DNA from: Ignavibacteriota bacterium
GTDB taxonomy: Bacteria; Bacteroidota; Ignavibacteria; Palsa-1295
NCBI GenBank assembly: GCA_003151825.1
Contig: PLYO01000045.1
Span: 59,109-107,072, forward strand
Direction: 5' to 3'
Length of the DNA stretch: 47,964 nt
Part shown: positions 24,485-32,151 of the stretch, in pieces
Layout: the number at the start of each line of letters is the position of its first letter
Position numbering within the stretch: position 1 is the first letter of the stretch
Program-made: the position numbers and the translations under genes
The notes under the pieces: model-generated
What the model was told of the DNA's origin: nothing
Database searches by the model: none
Seen by the model: only the letters and a program-made list of their open reading frames with translations

Positions 24485-26089
24485 TTATCTGATCTTCGTT
24501 ACCGGCGGCAGGAAATCGGGATCCTTCCCAATGCGCGGCACCAGCGTATTGACAATATCAGGATAATGCGGCGAGGTGGTATCAGCGAGAACGTTGAGAT
24601 CATAGACCGTCTGCGGAATGACGGTGATGCATCGATAGCCCGCTTGTAGCGCGCCGCTTTGAAGCGCGCCATAGGACGAGCCGATCAGCCCATGCCCGCC
24701 TTCGAACGGTTTGCCGTGTGCATCGAACGGGATGAGCATAAGCTCTGGCCGCGATCGTAGAATAATCGAAATTACTTCGGCCGACGAATGTGCGCGCGCG
24801 ATTTCGCTCGTGTTCAGCCCAACGACATCAATATTTCGAAGTCCGGAATAGTATGGAAGGATTCCCGCATCCGGCGCGGCAAACGTGATGTGTTCGCGAT
24901 CGGGTATGGAACGAAAAACCGATGCGATGCGGCGGTAACGATCGTTGTATTCGGTATCCGCCGTCAGGCAGCCCATGCCTCCGCGGAAATAAAGCGACCA
25001 AATGCAATTGAGAATGACAAGTAAACCAGCAAGGGCCAAAAGAATGATGGGTCTGCCTATTTTCCAATTCGCAATTCCAATCGAAGCAAGCAAAATCAGC
25101 ATCGCTTCGATGGAATTGGTGAACCGCCCGTATTGCGGCTGAAGGAGCTGTGAGAAAAGGTAAAACGCGCTGAGAAGCACGCACCACGACGCGGCAATCT
25201 GGACGGTAACATTTCTTCTTCCCTTCCATACCGCAAGGAGCGCGAAAGGAAGGAAGTACCACACGCCTTCGTAGAAGATGCGAATCGTTCCGCGTCCGGG
25301 AAGGAATGTCGCGCGATTCGCTTGTGAAACTTTGATATAGAACGAATTGGGAAGCAAATCGCCGAAATACCAAAGTTTCCACGCTGCATAAACCAATAGT
25401 GGAAGAGCGAAGCAGTAGAATGCAGACTTCATAAGAGACCCAATGGACGAAAAGAATTTGGTTCCTTTCGTCTCTTGAGTCACTTGAACGAAGAGGAAAA
25501 TAAATCCTATGACCGCGCCTTCGGGTCTCGTAAGCGCGGCGAGCGTGGAAAGCACAAACGCAAGCGTGATTCGATTAGAGACGAATGCCAAAAACCCCAA
25601 TAGCAGCCACATGGTAAACAAGCTTGTCTCCATGCCGCTGAAGGCATTGATCCACGTAAGCGGATTCAGCAGAAAAAGCGCGGCGGCAAACCAGGCGGCC
25701 ATTCGGGAATTATCTGTGCCATTCATGGAGCTCATTCGACCCATTGGTCCGATGTGCTCTGTGAACCCCGGTCGCACAATCCCGCTAATAGCTATTGCCG
25801 AGATAACCACCGCAACCACCCCAATCGCCTGCGAAACCCAAATTAAATCCCATCCCATGGCGCTGAAAGGCACAAGCAGCAGCAGGAAAAGAAAATTCGT
25901 GTAGCCTTCCGTGTGCGGCCCTCCGGAGTTCCAAACAATCCCGAAGCCGTGCGCGAGATTCGCCACGTAGCGAAACGTGATGTACGTATCGTCGAACGGG
26001 AACTGCATTCGGATGGGCAGCCAGCACGCGGAGATTGCAAGTGCAGCGAGAGCGATGAGGATGTCGTTGCGGTACTTCCGGGCGAGCAT
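24485..26089 (-). CDS. Polytopic GT-C-like glycosyltransferase
   Basis: 534 residues with about ten hydrophobic helices and a C-terminal soluble domain. The first extracytoplasmic loop has the acidic pair Asp33-Asp34 in FPFDDTYITFRYVA, followed by HGFGIVWN and TEGYTNFL, a pattern seen in GT-C transferases that use polyprenyl-linked sugars. It probably decorates a cell-surface polymer. It is the only opposite-strand gene in the phage module and sits exactly between terL and portal, like a moron or a later insertion. The stretch encoding HIGPMGRMSSMNGTD resembles the GGACCCATTGG heptad repeat of 29525-29595, so this gene probably also carries an in-frame insertion (about 25712-25762). Confidence 0.75.
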   Translation of the reverse strand: MLARKYRNDILIALAALAISACWLPIRMQFPFDDTYITFRYVANLAHGFGIVWNSGGPHTEGYTNFLFLLLLVPFSAMGWDLIWVSQAIGVVAVVISAIAISGIVRPGFTEHIGPMGRMSSMNGTDNSRMAAWFAAALFLLNPLTWINAFSGMETSLFTMWLLLGFLAFVSNRITLAFVLSTLAALTRPEGAVIGFIFLFVQVTQETKGTKFFSSIGSLMKSAFYCFALPLLVYAAWKLWYFGDLLPNSFYIKVSQANRATFLPGRGTIRIFYEGVWYFLPFALLAVWKGRRNVTVQIAASWCVLLSAFYLFSQLLQPQYGRFTNSIEAMLILLASIGIANWKIGRPIILLALAGLLVILNCIWSLYFRGGMGCLTADTEYNDRYRRIASVFRSIPDREHITFAAPDAGILPYYSGLRNIDVVGLNTSEIARAHSSAEVISIILRSRPELMLIPFDAHGKPFEGGHGLIGSSYGALQSGALQAGYRCITVIPQTVYDLNVLADTTSPHYPDIVNTLVPRIGKDPDFLPPVTKIR

Positions 26090-26132
26090 CTTAACTTAAC
26101 TAAATATTTGCACCAATGAATCTACTATATCA

Positions 26133-27470
26133 ATGAATCTCAAACTTGGAAAATTTTCCATACAACTAAAGCGCCGGGCTGGAAGCACCGACCCACGCGA
26201 GACAGCCGCGCGCGGCGCGGCGGAGCAAGTCGCTTCGAGCGCCGGCGGCTTGCTGCCCTGGCCGCCGGGCGGGGTGCCGATGGCCTATCCATCGGGAAAT
26301 TTCGGACGGGAAAACGTCATCGAAAACTTGCGGTACGTCCGCGAGACCGTCGCGGCCTGCATGCATGCGCGCAGCGAAGCCATCGGGCGCGGCACGTTTC
26401 ATGCATTCACAAGGGCCGTAGGGGCGCATGGCAATGCGCCCGGACCATCCCAGGAATGGGCGCATGGCCATGCGCCCCTACCCACCGATCATCCGCTCGA
26501 ACGGCTGCTGCGACATCCCAATCCTATCTTCGATATGAGCGATCTGCTCGAACTTTCGAGCCAGTGGCTCGATGCGACAGGGAACTCTATTTGGCTGAAG
26601 GTGCGGGACGGCAACGGCATGGTCGTCGAACTGTGGCCGGCCAGCGTACTTTCGTTCCTCATCGAGCGCGGCGCGGATGGGCTGCCGGAATCCTACCGAT
26701 TCCTTCCCTCGAACGCGCTCATTCCCGCGAGCGACGTCATTCACATTCGCAGGCCGGACATTCGCATGTCGCCGTTTTTTGGCCACGGACTGATCTCCGA
26801 TATTTTGGATACCGCGAAGGCCGAAACGGCCGTGCGGCTGTTTCAATCTCGCTTTTTCGAGAACGACGCCACGCCGCGAGCGGTCCTGCGCTGGCCGGCG
26901 GGCGCGCTCATGACGCAAGACGAGATGGATCGCTTGCGTCTTGCGTGGGAATCGAAATATGCATCTCCCACCAATGCCGGACGCATCGGAATCCTTCCCG
27001 ATGGAGGCGAAGTCCAGCTTCTTAGCTCCGGCGGAAAAGAACTCGATTTCACCAAATCGAAAGACGAATTGAAGAATGCGATTCGCGAGGCGTTTCGAGT
27101 TCCCAGCGTCGTCTTTGGCGATACCGAAAAAGTAAATCTCGCCAATGCCGAAACGAGCTACATGGTCTTTCTGCGCGATGTCGTCGAGCATTCGCTCGCG
27201 AAACATGCGCAGGCGTTCACGCGCGCATTGGCATCGGAATTCGAAAGCCCGGAGCGCTCGCCCGAAACAGGACGCTTCGTGCCGCGCGGGGAACTTGTCG
27301 TCGAGCATGAATCCCTTATTCCCGAATCCGAGGACATCTTCATGGCGCGCGTCACTGCACTGAAACAAGCGATGACGATCGATGAACAACGCGCGCTCAT
27401 CGGCCTTGCGCCTTTGCCGGATGGCCGGGGCGGGGCATTCATTCTCGGGAATCTTATCACAACAGTCTAA
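26133..27470 (+). CDS. Phage portal protein (HK97 family)
   Basis: 445 residues, forming the dodecameric DNA-entry vertex. Typical features are the early YVRETVAACMHARSEAI helix, DVIHIRR, SPFFGHGLI and the KDELKNAIREAFRVPSVVFG stretch with DTEKVNLANAE. Residues ~96-117 (GAHGNAPGPS through HGHAPLP) are encoded by an inserted GTAGGGGCGCATGG inverted pair (26418-26481). The stop overlaps the protease start by one base (TAATGATG), so translation is coupled. An ATG at 26133 starts the gene; the divergent glycosyltransferase promoter lies in the short gap to 26089. Confidence 0.93.
   Translation: MNLKLGKFSIQLKRRAGSTDPRETAARGAAEQVASSAGGLLPWPPGGVPMAYPSGNFGRENVIENLRYVRETVAACMHARSEAIGRGTFHAFTRAVGAHGNAPGPSQEWAHGHAPLPTDHPLERLLRHPNPIFDMSDLLELSSQWLDATGNSIWLKVRDGNGMVVELWPASVLSFLIERGADGLPESYRFLPSNALIPASDVIHIRRPDIRMSPFFGHGLISDILDTAKAETAVRLFQSRFFENDATPRAVLRWPAGALMTQDEMDRLRLAWESKYASPTNAGRIGILPDGGEVQLLSSGGKELDFTKSKDELKNAIREAFRVPSVVFGDTEKVNLANAETSYMVFLRDVVEHSLAKHAQAFTRALASEFESPERSPETGRFVPRGELVVEHESLIPESEDIFMARVTALKQAMTIDEQRALIGLAPLPDGRGGAFILGNLITTV
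26418..26481. repeat. GTAGGGGCGCATGG inverted pair in portal
   Basis: The left arm GTAGGGGCGCATGGCAATGC and the right arm GGCGCATGGCCATGCGCCCC (then TAC) are near-perfect reverse complements. Each arm is itself palindromic, the classic REP/BIME build. In frame inside the portal gene. Confidence 0.9.
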
Positions 27471-28084
27471 TGATGCAACCAAACATACTACATAAACAAC
27501 TAATAGACAACATGCCTGTAGCGCAGGCCTCCGGCCTGTCCCCCAATGCTGTCTATAAACAAGGAGCGGGGGCCGGCGGGACACCGGCGCTACAATCCCG
27601 TCAACGTTGGCTCAAACTTGCCACCGGCGATGTCGATCGCGCCGGAGATATGCTCGTCCTGGCCGGCATGGATGCGGAAAACTTCCTCAAGAATCCGCAA
27701 TTTCTCTGGCAACACGGCGCAAGCGGCTCGATCGTCAGCACCATTGGGCGTATCATCGAGCTAAAGCAGATGAAGGGCGCGCTCTATGCGCTCGCCGAAT
27801 ACGCAGCGCCGGAGATTTCCCCGCTCGCCGAGCAAGTCTTCCAGATGGATTTGGCGGGAATGCTTCCCGCGAATTCCATCGGCTTTCGTCCCATCGTGTG
27901 CGATGCCAACGAGTTCGGCGGCTACACCTTCACCCAATGGGAACTTATCGAATGCTCCAAAGTCGAGCTGCCGATGAACCCGGATGCGATAGATGGTGGA
28001 AAATCATACTCGCTCGATCAAGCTACGGATTGGCTTCTTACGAAATCTCCTATATCAAACCATCTCAATTATCTGTCATCCTGA
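27470..28084 (+). CDS. HK97-family prohead protease
   Basis: 204 residues of the U35/S78 maturation protease that trims the capsid protein. The conserved His lies in FLWQHGAS and the Ser in ELIECSKVELPMNPDA, matching the family's E(x)S...P.NPdA pattern. The N-terminal region ~16-43 is repeat-encoded (27517-27594), and the last residues and stop (NYLSS) come from the CATCCTGAGC repeat at 28074. It starts at ATG 27470 overlapping portal. Confidence 0.85.
   Translation: MMQPNILHKQLIDNMPVAQASGLSPNAVYKQGAGAGGTPALQSRQRWLKLATGDVDRAGDMLVLAGMDAENFLKNPQFLWQHGASGSIVSTIGRIIELKQMKGALYALAEYAAPEISPLAEQVFQMDLAGMLPANSIGFRPIVCDANEFGGYTFTQWELIECSKVELPMNPDAIDGGKSYSLDQATDWLLTKSPISNHLNYLSS
27517..27594. repeat. 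TGTAGCGC inverted pair in the prohead protease gene
   Basis: Left TGTAGCGCAGGCCTCCGGCC, right GGCCGGCGGGACACCGGCGC (then TACA). Same family as glgP insertion 3, with diverged arm centres. Encodes VAQASGLSP and GAGGTPALQ in the protease N-terminus. Confidence 0.85.
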
Positions 28085-28221
28085 GCGGAGCGAGACGCAG
28101 CGATAGCGGAGTCTCGCGCAGTCGAAGGATCGCGTGCAATTAACCTCTAAGCCCAATCCCACCCGATCCTTCGACTCCGTTCGTTTCTCCTTCGTCGAAA
28201 CGAACTCCGCTCAGGATGACA
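28074..28221. repeat. Dispersed inverted repeat, CATCCTGAGC family (copy 3)
   Basis: Starts TGTCATCCTGAGCGGAGCG, ends CTCCGCTCAGGATGACA, inner arms GTCGAAGGATC and GATCCTTCGAC. It overlaps the protease stop codon and fills the protease-capsid gap. Confidence 0.92.
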
Positions 28222-28246
28222 AGTAAAAAAACATATTATATTCAAC

Positions 28247-29509
28247 ATGACCATTAACGAAACCGAAAATACCCTCACCGCCTCGCGCGATGAATTCAAC
28301 ACCATCATCGATAAAGCGCTCGACCGCAAAATAAAATCCTTGCCGGATCGTAGGGACGTGCTGCGCACGTCCGGCTCTCTAAACACCGACGAATCTATCG
28401 TTCACCGGGGAGGACGTGCGCAGCACGCCCCTACGGCGGATAAAGATAAAATACTAAAAACGTTCCGCTTTTTCAACGCGGTCGCAACCAACGATCATCA
28501 GTCGCTCCGCTCGATCATGCAGACCTACGAACCGGAATACATTCGCACGCTCTCGCCGCAAGTCGAGGGAACGAATTCCGCCGGCGGCTATCTCGTACCG
28601 CAGGAATTTTATGCCGACGTGCTCTTCCTGCTCAATCAATACGGCTTTGCGCGAAAATATTGCGCGCAAATCCAGATGTCCTCGAACGTGCTCAACGTCT
28701 CGACGCTCACGGGCACGCCGTCGGTCTCCTGGGTGAGCGAAAACGCAACGATTCCCGCAAGCAAGGGAACTTTCGGACGGCTCGTACTCACCGCGCAAAA
28801 ACTCGCTGCGATCTATCCGATCTCGAACGAGCTGCTTGCCGACGCGAACGTCGATGTGTATAATACGATCCTGCGAATTTTTGTCGAGGTCTTCGGCCAG
28901 CAGGAAGACACGCAGGTCTTTAACGGGACCGGCTCGCCGTTCACCGGCATTCTCAACACGAGCGGCGTCGTTTCCACCTACTTAGGCGGCGCGTCGAACT
29001 CCGGCAAGACGCACTATCCCGACATCACGCTCGACGATCTCATCAATCTCGTGCAGTCCGTCGGCCCGGCGCAGCAGCGCGGCGCGTGCTTGTTCGTCGA
29101 GCAAAACACGTTGACCGATCTTTTGAAAAAGAAAGATTCCCAAAGCCGTTATCTCTGGGACCTTGCGACTTCCAACGATCCCAACATCAACGGCGCGAAC
29201 GGATTCAACGCGACAAACCTGCAGTTCCACGGCTATCCGGTTGTCTCGCTTCCGAACGGAGTCCTGATCAATGGCTATGACAGTTCGACTCATCCGAGCA
29301 TGCCGTTCGTGCTCTTTGGGAACCTTCAAACTTCGGGCTGCTGGCTTGGCACGCGCGGCGGAATGGAACTCCGCATCTCCTACGATGCAACTGCGGACAC
29401 GGTCAATGCCTTCACCAACGATCTCCAACTGCTCCGCATGACCGAGCGCATTGCCTTCGGCGTCGGCCAGCCGGGGTATCTGGCGGTATTGTCAACAAGT
29501 GCTTCCTAA
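28247..29509 (+). CDS. Major capsid protein (HK97 fold)
   Basis: A 420-residue capsid precursor. The N-terminal ~90 residues form a short delta/scaffold-like helical region; the mature part starts near EGTNSAGGYLVP. Family features are VSWVSENATIPASK (E-loop/N-arm region), LAAIYPISNELLADAN, NGTGSPFTGIL and GTRGGMELRISYDA with a C-terminal MTERIAFGV. The delta region contains an inverted repeat (28349-28435), encoding ~residues 35-63, still in frame. If the protease is active, the inserted part lies in the cleaved-off domain, where it would be tolerated. Confidence 0.93.
   Translation: MTINETENTLTASRDEFNTIIDKALDRKIKSLPDRRDVLRTSGSLNTDESIVHRGGRAQHAPTADKDKILKTFRFFNAVATNDHQSLRSIMQTYEPEYIRTLSPQVEGTNSAGGYLVPQEFYADVLFLLNQYGFARKYCAQIQMSSNVLNVSTLTGTPSVSWVSENATIPASKGTFGRLVLTAQKLAAIYPISNELLADANVDVYNTILRIFVEVFGQQEDTQVFNGTGSPFTGILNTSGVVSTYLGGASNSGKTHYPDITLDDLINLVQSVGPAQQRGACLFVEQNTLTDLLKKKDSQSRYLWDLATSNDPNINGANGFNATNLQFHGYPVVSLPNGVLINGYDSSTHPSMPFVLFGNLQTSGCWLGTRGGMELRISYDATADTVNAFTNDLQLLRMTERIAFGVGQPGYLAVLSTSAS
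28349..28435. repeat. GTAGGGACGTGC inverted pair in the capsid gene
   Basis: Left CGTAGGGACGTGCTGCGCAC (then GTCCGG), right AGGACGTGCGCAGCACGCCC (then CTACG). Self-palindromic arms in inverted orientation; a sister of the portal repeat family. Confidence 0.9.
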
Positions 29510-29524
29510 ACTGAAAGCTAGTTC

Positions 29525-29595
29525 ATTGGACACATAAGACCCATGTGACACTTGTGTTCCATCGGTCCCATTGGACCCATTTGTCCTATTTGACT
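29525..29595. repeat. GGACCCATT heptad-like repeat
   Basis: Runs of GGACACATAAGACCCATGTG, then GTCCCATTGGACCCATTTGT. Units of 7-10 bp on both strands. A related run lies at 42345-42385 after dxs. It fills the gap between capsid and connector genes. Confidence 0.6.
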
Positions 29596-29662
29596 TCATC
29601 TGAATACAATCCTTCGCCCGGTTTCACTTTTGGGAACCGGGCGGGGAATATTTCTCAAGACT

Positions 29663-30244
29663 ATGCCCACTTTTACTTCCCCCGTTGCGCTTGCGGATTT
29701 TCAGACGTATCTCAAGGATGCGTCCACCGATACGACCGTAACGGGATTTTTCCAAAGCTGCCTCAATGCGGCGACCGAAGCGGTCTATACCTGGCTCGAC
29801 CGCGATTACACTGCATCGGCTACGAAGACGGACGTCTTCTGGGGCGACGACACGCAATTCTATGCGCCGCGCCATCAAGCGGGCTCGTTTCTTTCGTGGA
29901 CCTACACCGATCTTTCGGGAACGGTTACCACGCCGGGCACGAGCGGCCTGCTCATTCGCGCCAATGGATATCTCATCCAAACGCTGAACAGCCGGTTCCA
30001 ATCCGGGGCCGAGCACACGCTGACCTACAAGCAACCGTCCACGCTCACCTGCCCGGAAACCGTGATGCAAGTCATCACGGAAATTGCGGCGCTTCTGTTC
30101 GAGGCGAGCAATCAGGGCGAAGGCTCGCTCGGTGTGCTCATCGCCTCCGCGCACGATGGCGTCGCTTCCGATAGGGAACGGTTCCTCGATCTCACGCCGC
30201 TGCATCAGGAAATGCTGCGGCCGTATAAACGCTATCCAGTATAA
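29663..30244 (+). CDS. Head-tail connector protein (gp6-like)
   Basis: About 193 residues from ATG 29663 (MPTFTSPVALADFQTYLKD). The order after capsid, the N-terminal helical LADFQTYLKDAS... region and the late YKQPSTLTCPETVMQVITEIAALLFEASNQG helix fit the HK97 gp6/DNA-packaging adaptor family, which binds the portal. The in-frame start at 29630 has no support. Assignment rests on position and helical pattern. Confidence 0.7.
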   Translation: MPTFTSPVALADFQTYLKDASTDTTVTGFFQSCLNAATEAVYTWLDRDYTASATKTDVFWGDDTQFYAPRHQAGSFLSWTYTDLSGTVTTPGTSGLLIRANGYLIQTLNSRFQSGAEHTLTYKQPSTLTCPETVMQVITEIAALLFEASNQGEGSLGVLIASAHDGVASDRERFLDLTPLHQEMLRPYKRYPV

Positions 30245-30420
30245 GAACCGGGATTCCGCAGATTAAAGCGGATTACGCGGACGATTTTAGGATTTGCTTG
30301 CGCAAATGCCTTCCTGCAAAGCAAAAAAAGCAGATGATGATCCTTTCGCACGGAAGTGAGTTCCCAATCCGCTAAATCGTCCGCGTAATCCCCCTTAATC
30401 CGTGTAATCCAGGTTCAGAT
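30245..30420. repeat. GGATTACGCGG inverted heptad repeat (TCTGAAC family)
   Basis: Left GAACCGGGATTCCGCAGATT then AAAGCGGATTACGCGGACG; right AAATCGTCCGCGTAATCCC, then CTTAATCCGTGTAATCC and AGGTTCAGA. The whole gap between two head genes is this element. Its terminus (TCTGAACC on the minus strand) matches 17339-17536. Confidence 0.88.
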
Positions 30421-30427
30421 TATTATT

Positions 30428-30877
30428 ATGACACGAGAACTTTTATTCAACAATAGTTTCGAGCCGCAGCTGGCGGCATTTACGACGTGGAAATCGCTGG
30501 TGGCCGTGCAGGGCGCCATGCCAAGCACCTTTGCTCCGAGCGATCATCCCGGCTTCGAAATCATTCCCGGCGAAGCGAAATACACAGCCTTCGACAGCTT
30601 CGGCCATCCGACAAACGGCGTGCAGGCCTTTACTGTGCGCATGCATTTCGCTCATGCCCAGCTTTCGATCGCCGCGATGCGCGCCACGCGCGCGGCGGAC
30701 GTTTCGCTCGTCGAGGAATTTTTTTCGGGCGGATATGTGCCGCCAGCCGTCTTGCCCGGCGACACAGCCCGCATCGATGGCGCGCAACTCCTAAAGATCG
30801 ATCCGCCCCTACTCAGCAAAACCGCCACGCGATCGAGTATCGCGGCGCAGGCGGAATATTCCTTCACACTCTTTTAG
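30428..30877 (+). CDS. Phage structural protein, unknown (position of a neck/head-closure protein)
   Basis: 149 residues. The gene order (after the gp6-like connector) suggests a head-closure or neck protein. The sequence has a mixed alpha/beta look, including TVRMHFAHAQLSIAAMRATR and a C-terminal AAQAEYSFTLF strand. No motif identifies it. Flanked on both sides by different inverted heptad repeats. Confidence 0.55.
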   Translation: MTRELLFNNSFEPQLAAFTTWKSLVAVQGAMPSTFAPSDHPGFEIIPGEAKYTAFDSFGHPTNGVQAFTVRMHFAHAQLSIAAMRATRAADVSLVEEFFSGGYVPPAVLPGDTARIDGAQLLKIDPPLLSKTATRSSIAAQAEYSFTLF

Positions 30878-30961
30878 AGTACCGAGTAACGAGTACTGAG
30901 TAACGAGTAGGGAATGATCTTCTCCGCCATACTCGGTACTCGTTACTCAGTACTCGGTACT
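30877..30961. repeat. GAGTAACGAG inverted heptad repeat
   Basis: Left GAGTACCGAGTAACGAGTAC (then TGAGTAACGAGTAG), right TACTCGGTACTCGTTACTCA (then GTACTCGGTAC). 7-bp units. The arms are complementary over about 31 nt with few mismatches. The preceding gene's TAG overlaps its first base. Confidence 0.92.
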
Positions 30962-30965
30962 AAAA

Positions 30966-31409
30966 ATGACCAATCTCTATTTACAATATCGCGCGCTGGA
31001 CACCGATCCATGGATCAGCGTGCCCGACTTGACGAGCGTCTTTCCCAGTCTGCCCGTGGGCGCATTGCCCATTCAATCCGTCACGCTTGCAAGCGAACCC
31101 GAGTCCGTTACGCCCGGCTACTCATGCGATCAAAGCTGGCTTCCGGTTCCCGGCGGCCCGTCCGACGATAGCTATCTTATTTTACACGCGGCGTGCCCGC
31201 CTATTCCGCTTGGCGTAGAAGCGAGCATTCTGACCTTCCTCATCCATTATAAATCCGCCGCGTACCAACAGGCGAAGTACGCGAACTACGGTCAGGGCGG
31301 CTTCATCACCGCATCGCTTTCGATGATCGAAGCAAAGGAGCGGCATGGCTCGCTGCATCTTTCGTTCCGTCTCGCCGCCGCGATGGCGGACGCACTCACG
31401 AACGTATAA
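30966..31409 (+). CDS. Phage module protein, unknown
   Basis: 147 residues, Pro/Ser-rich first half with beta-strand propensity (SLPVGALPIQSVTLAS), a helical middle (ILTFLIHYKSAAYQQAKYA) and a C-terminal ASLSMIEAKERHGSLHLSFR. The position suggests a virion or tail-completion protein. I do not recognise the family. Confidence 0.5.
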   Translation: MTNLYLQYRALDTDPWISVPDLTSVFPSLPVGALPIQSVTLASEPESVTPGYSCDQSWLPVPGGPSDDSYLILHAACPPIPLGVEASILTFLIHYKSAAYQQAKYANYGQGGFITASLSMIEAKERHGSLHLSFRLAAAMADALTNV

Positions 31410-31505
31410 AGTAAGAGGTAAGAAGTAAGAGGTAAGAAATAATCGGTAAGACCTTCCATCTCTTACTTCTTACCTCTTACTTCTTACCTCTTACTTCTTA
31501 CTTAC
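31407..31505. repeat. TAAGAGG/TAAGAAG inverted heptad repeat
   Basis: Left GTAAGAGGTAAGAAGTAAGA (then GGTAAGAAA), right TCTTACTTCTTACCTCTTAC and repeated units. 7-bp period, arms complementary over about 35 nt. Fills the gap before the lytic transglycosylase gene. Confidence 0.92.
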
Positions 31506-31524
31506 TATCCTTTACCCATTAAAT

Positions 31525-32151
31525 ATGATTTTACCAACCCTGCTTTTATTACTCCATCTCAACTCTCCCGCGCTGGTTGAGCAAGCAACCGATCGCATGA
31601 TTGCGTCCGATTCGCTTGCTGCAAGCCAGACGCTGCTCATTCCGTTTCGCGGCGAGATCGAACGCGCGGCAATCCAACATGCGCTGCCGCCGGCGCTCAT
31701 CGCGGCGGTGATTCAGGAAGAATCGCGCTTCGACGAATGGGCCACGCGCGCCGAGCCGCGATACTTTCGGAACCGGAAAGTTCGCCATGCGGCCATTCGC
31801 TATGCGCGGGCGCATCGCGCAGGCCCGACGGCCTTCACCGAGCTTGCGGGTCGCGCGCAATCCTACGGACTCATGCAAATCATGGGCGAAACCGCGCGCG
31901 AGCAGGGCTTCGACCGCCCGTTTCTTGCGGAACTTTATCTTCCGAGGAATGCCGTCGCGCACGGAGCGATGCTGCTGAAACGCCTCATCGCGCGCTACCG
32001 GAACGATACGCTCTCGGCCATCAGCGCCTACAATCAAGGCTCCGCCAGAAAAAAACGCGGGGTGTTTGCGAACGCGCGATATGTCTATCGCGTCGTTGTG
32101 GCGTGGAAGGCATACGATGCACTTTTTAGCAATGGAGGCGCTATACAATGA
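31525..32151 (+). CDS. Lytic transglycosylase (SLT domain)
   Basis: 208 residues with a hydrophobic N-terminal segment (MILPTLLLLLH). The SLT domain starts near residue 42: PPALIAAVIQEESRFDEWA carries the catalytic Glu in EESRF, followed by SYGLMQIMGETAREQG and ISAYNQGS. It cleaves peptidoglycan between MurNAc and GlcNAc. Between the motifs there is an unusually long insert (NRKVRHAAIRYARAH..). In phages it can act in lysis or entry. The stop overlaps the next ORF by 4 bp (ATGA). Confidence 0.88.
   Translation: MILPTLLLLLHLNSPALVEQATDRMIASDSLAASQTLLIPFRGEIERAAIQHALPPALIAAVIQEESRFDEWATRAEPRYFRNRKVRHAAIRYARAHRAGPTAFTELAGRAQSYGLMQIMGETAREQGFDRPFLAELYLPRNAVAHGAMLLKRLIARYRNDTLSAISAYNQGSARKKRGVFANARYVYRVVVAWKAYDALFSNGGAIQ

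Noticed and set aside
26478..27584. 368-codon minus-strand ORF opposite the portal gene
   Set aside because: Shadow frame of the portal gene in GC-rich DNA; composition is Arg-rich and matches no family.
31407..31505. Possible CRISPR-like array of TAAGAGG units
   Set aside because: Units are 7 bp, degenerate, without spacers, arranged as two inverted arms; no cas genes.
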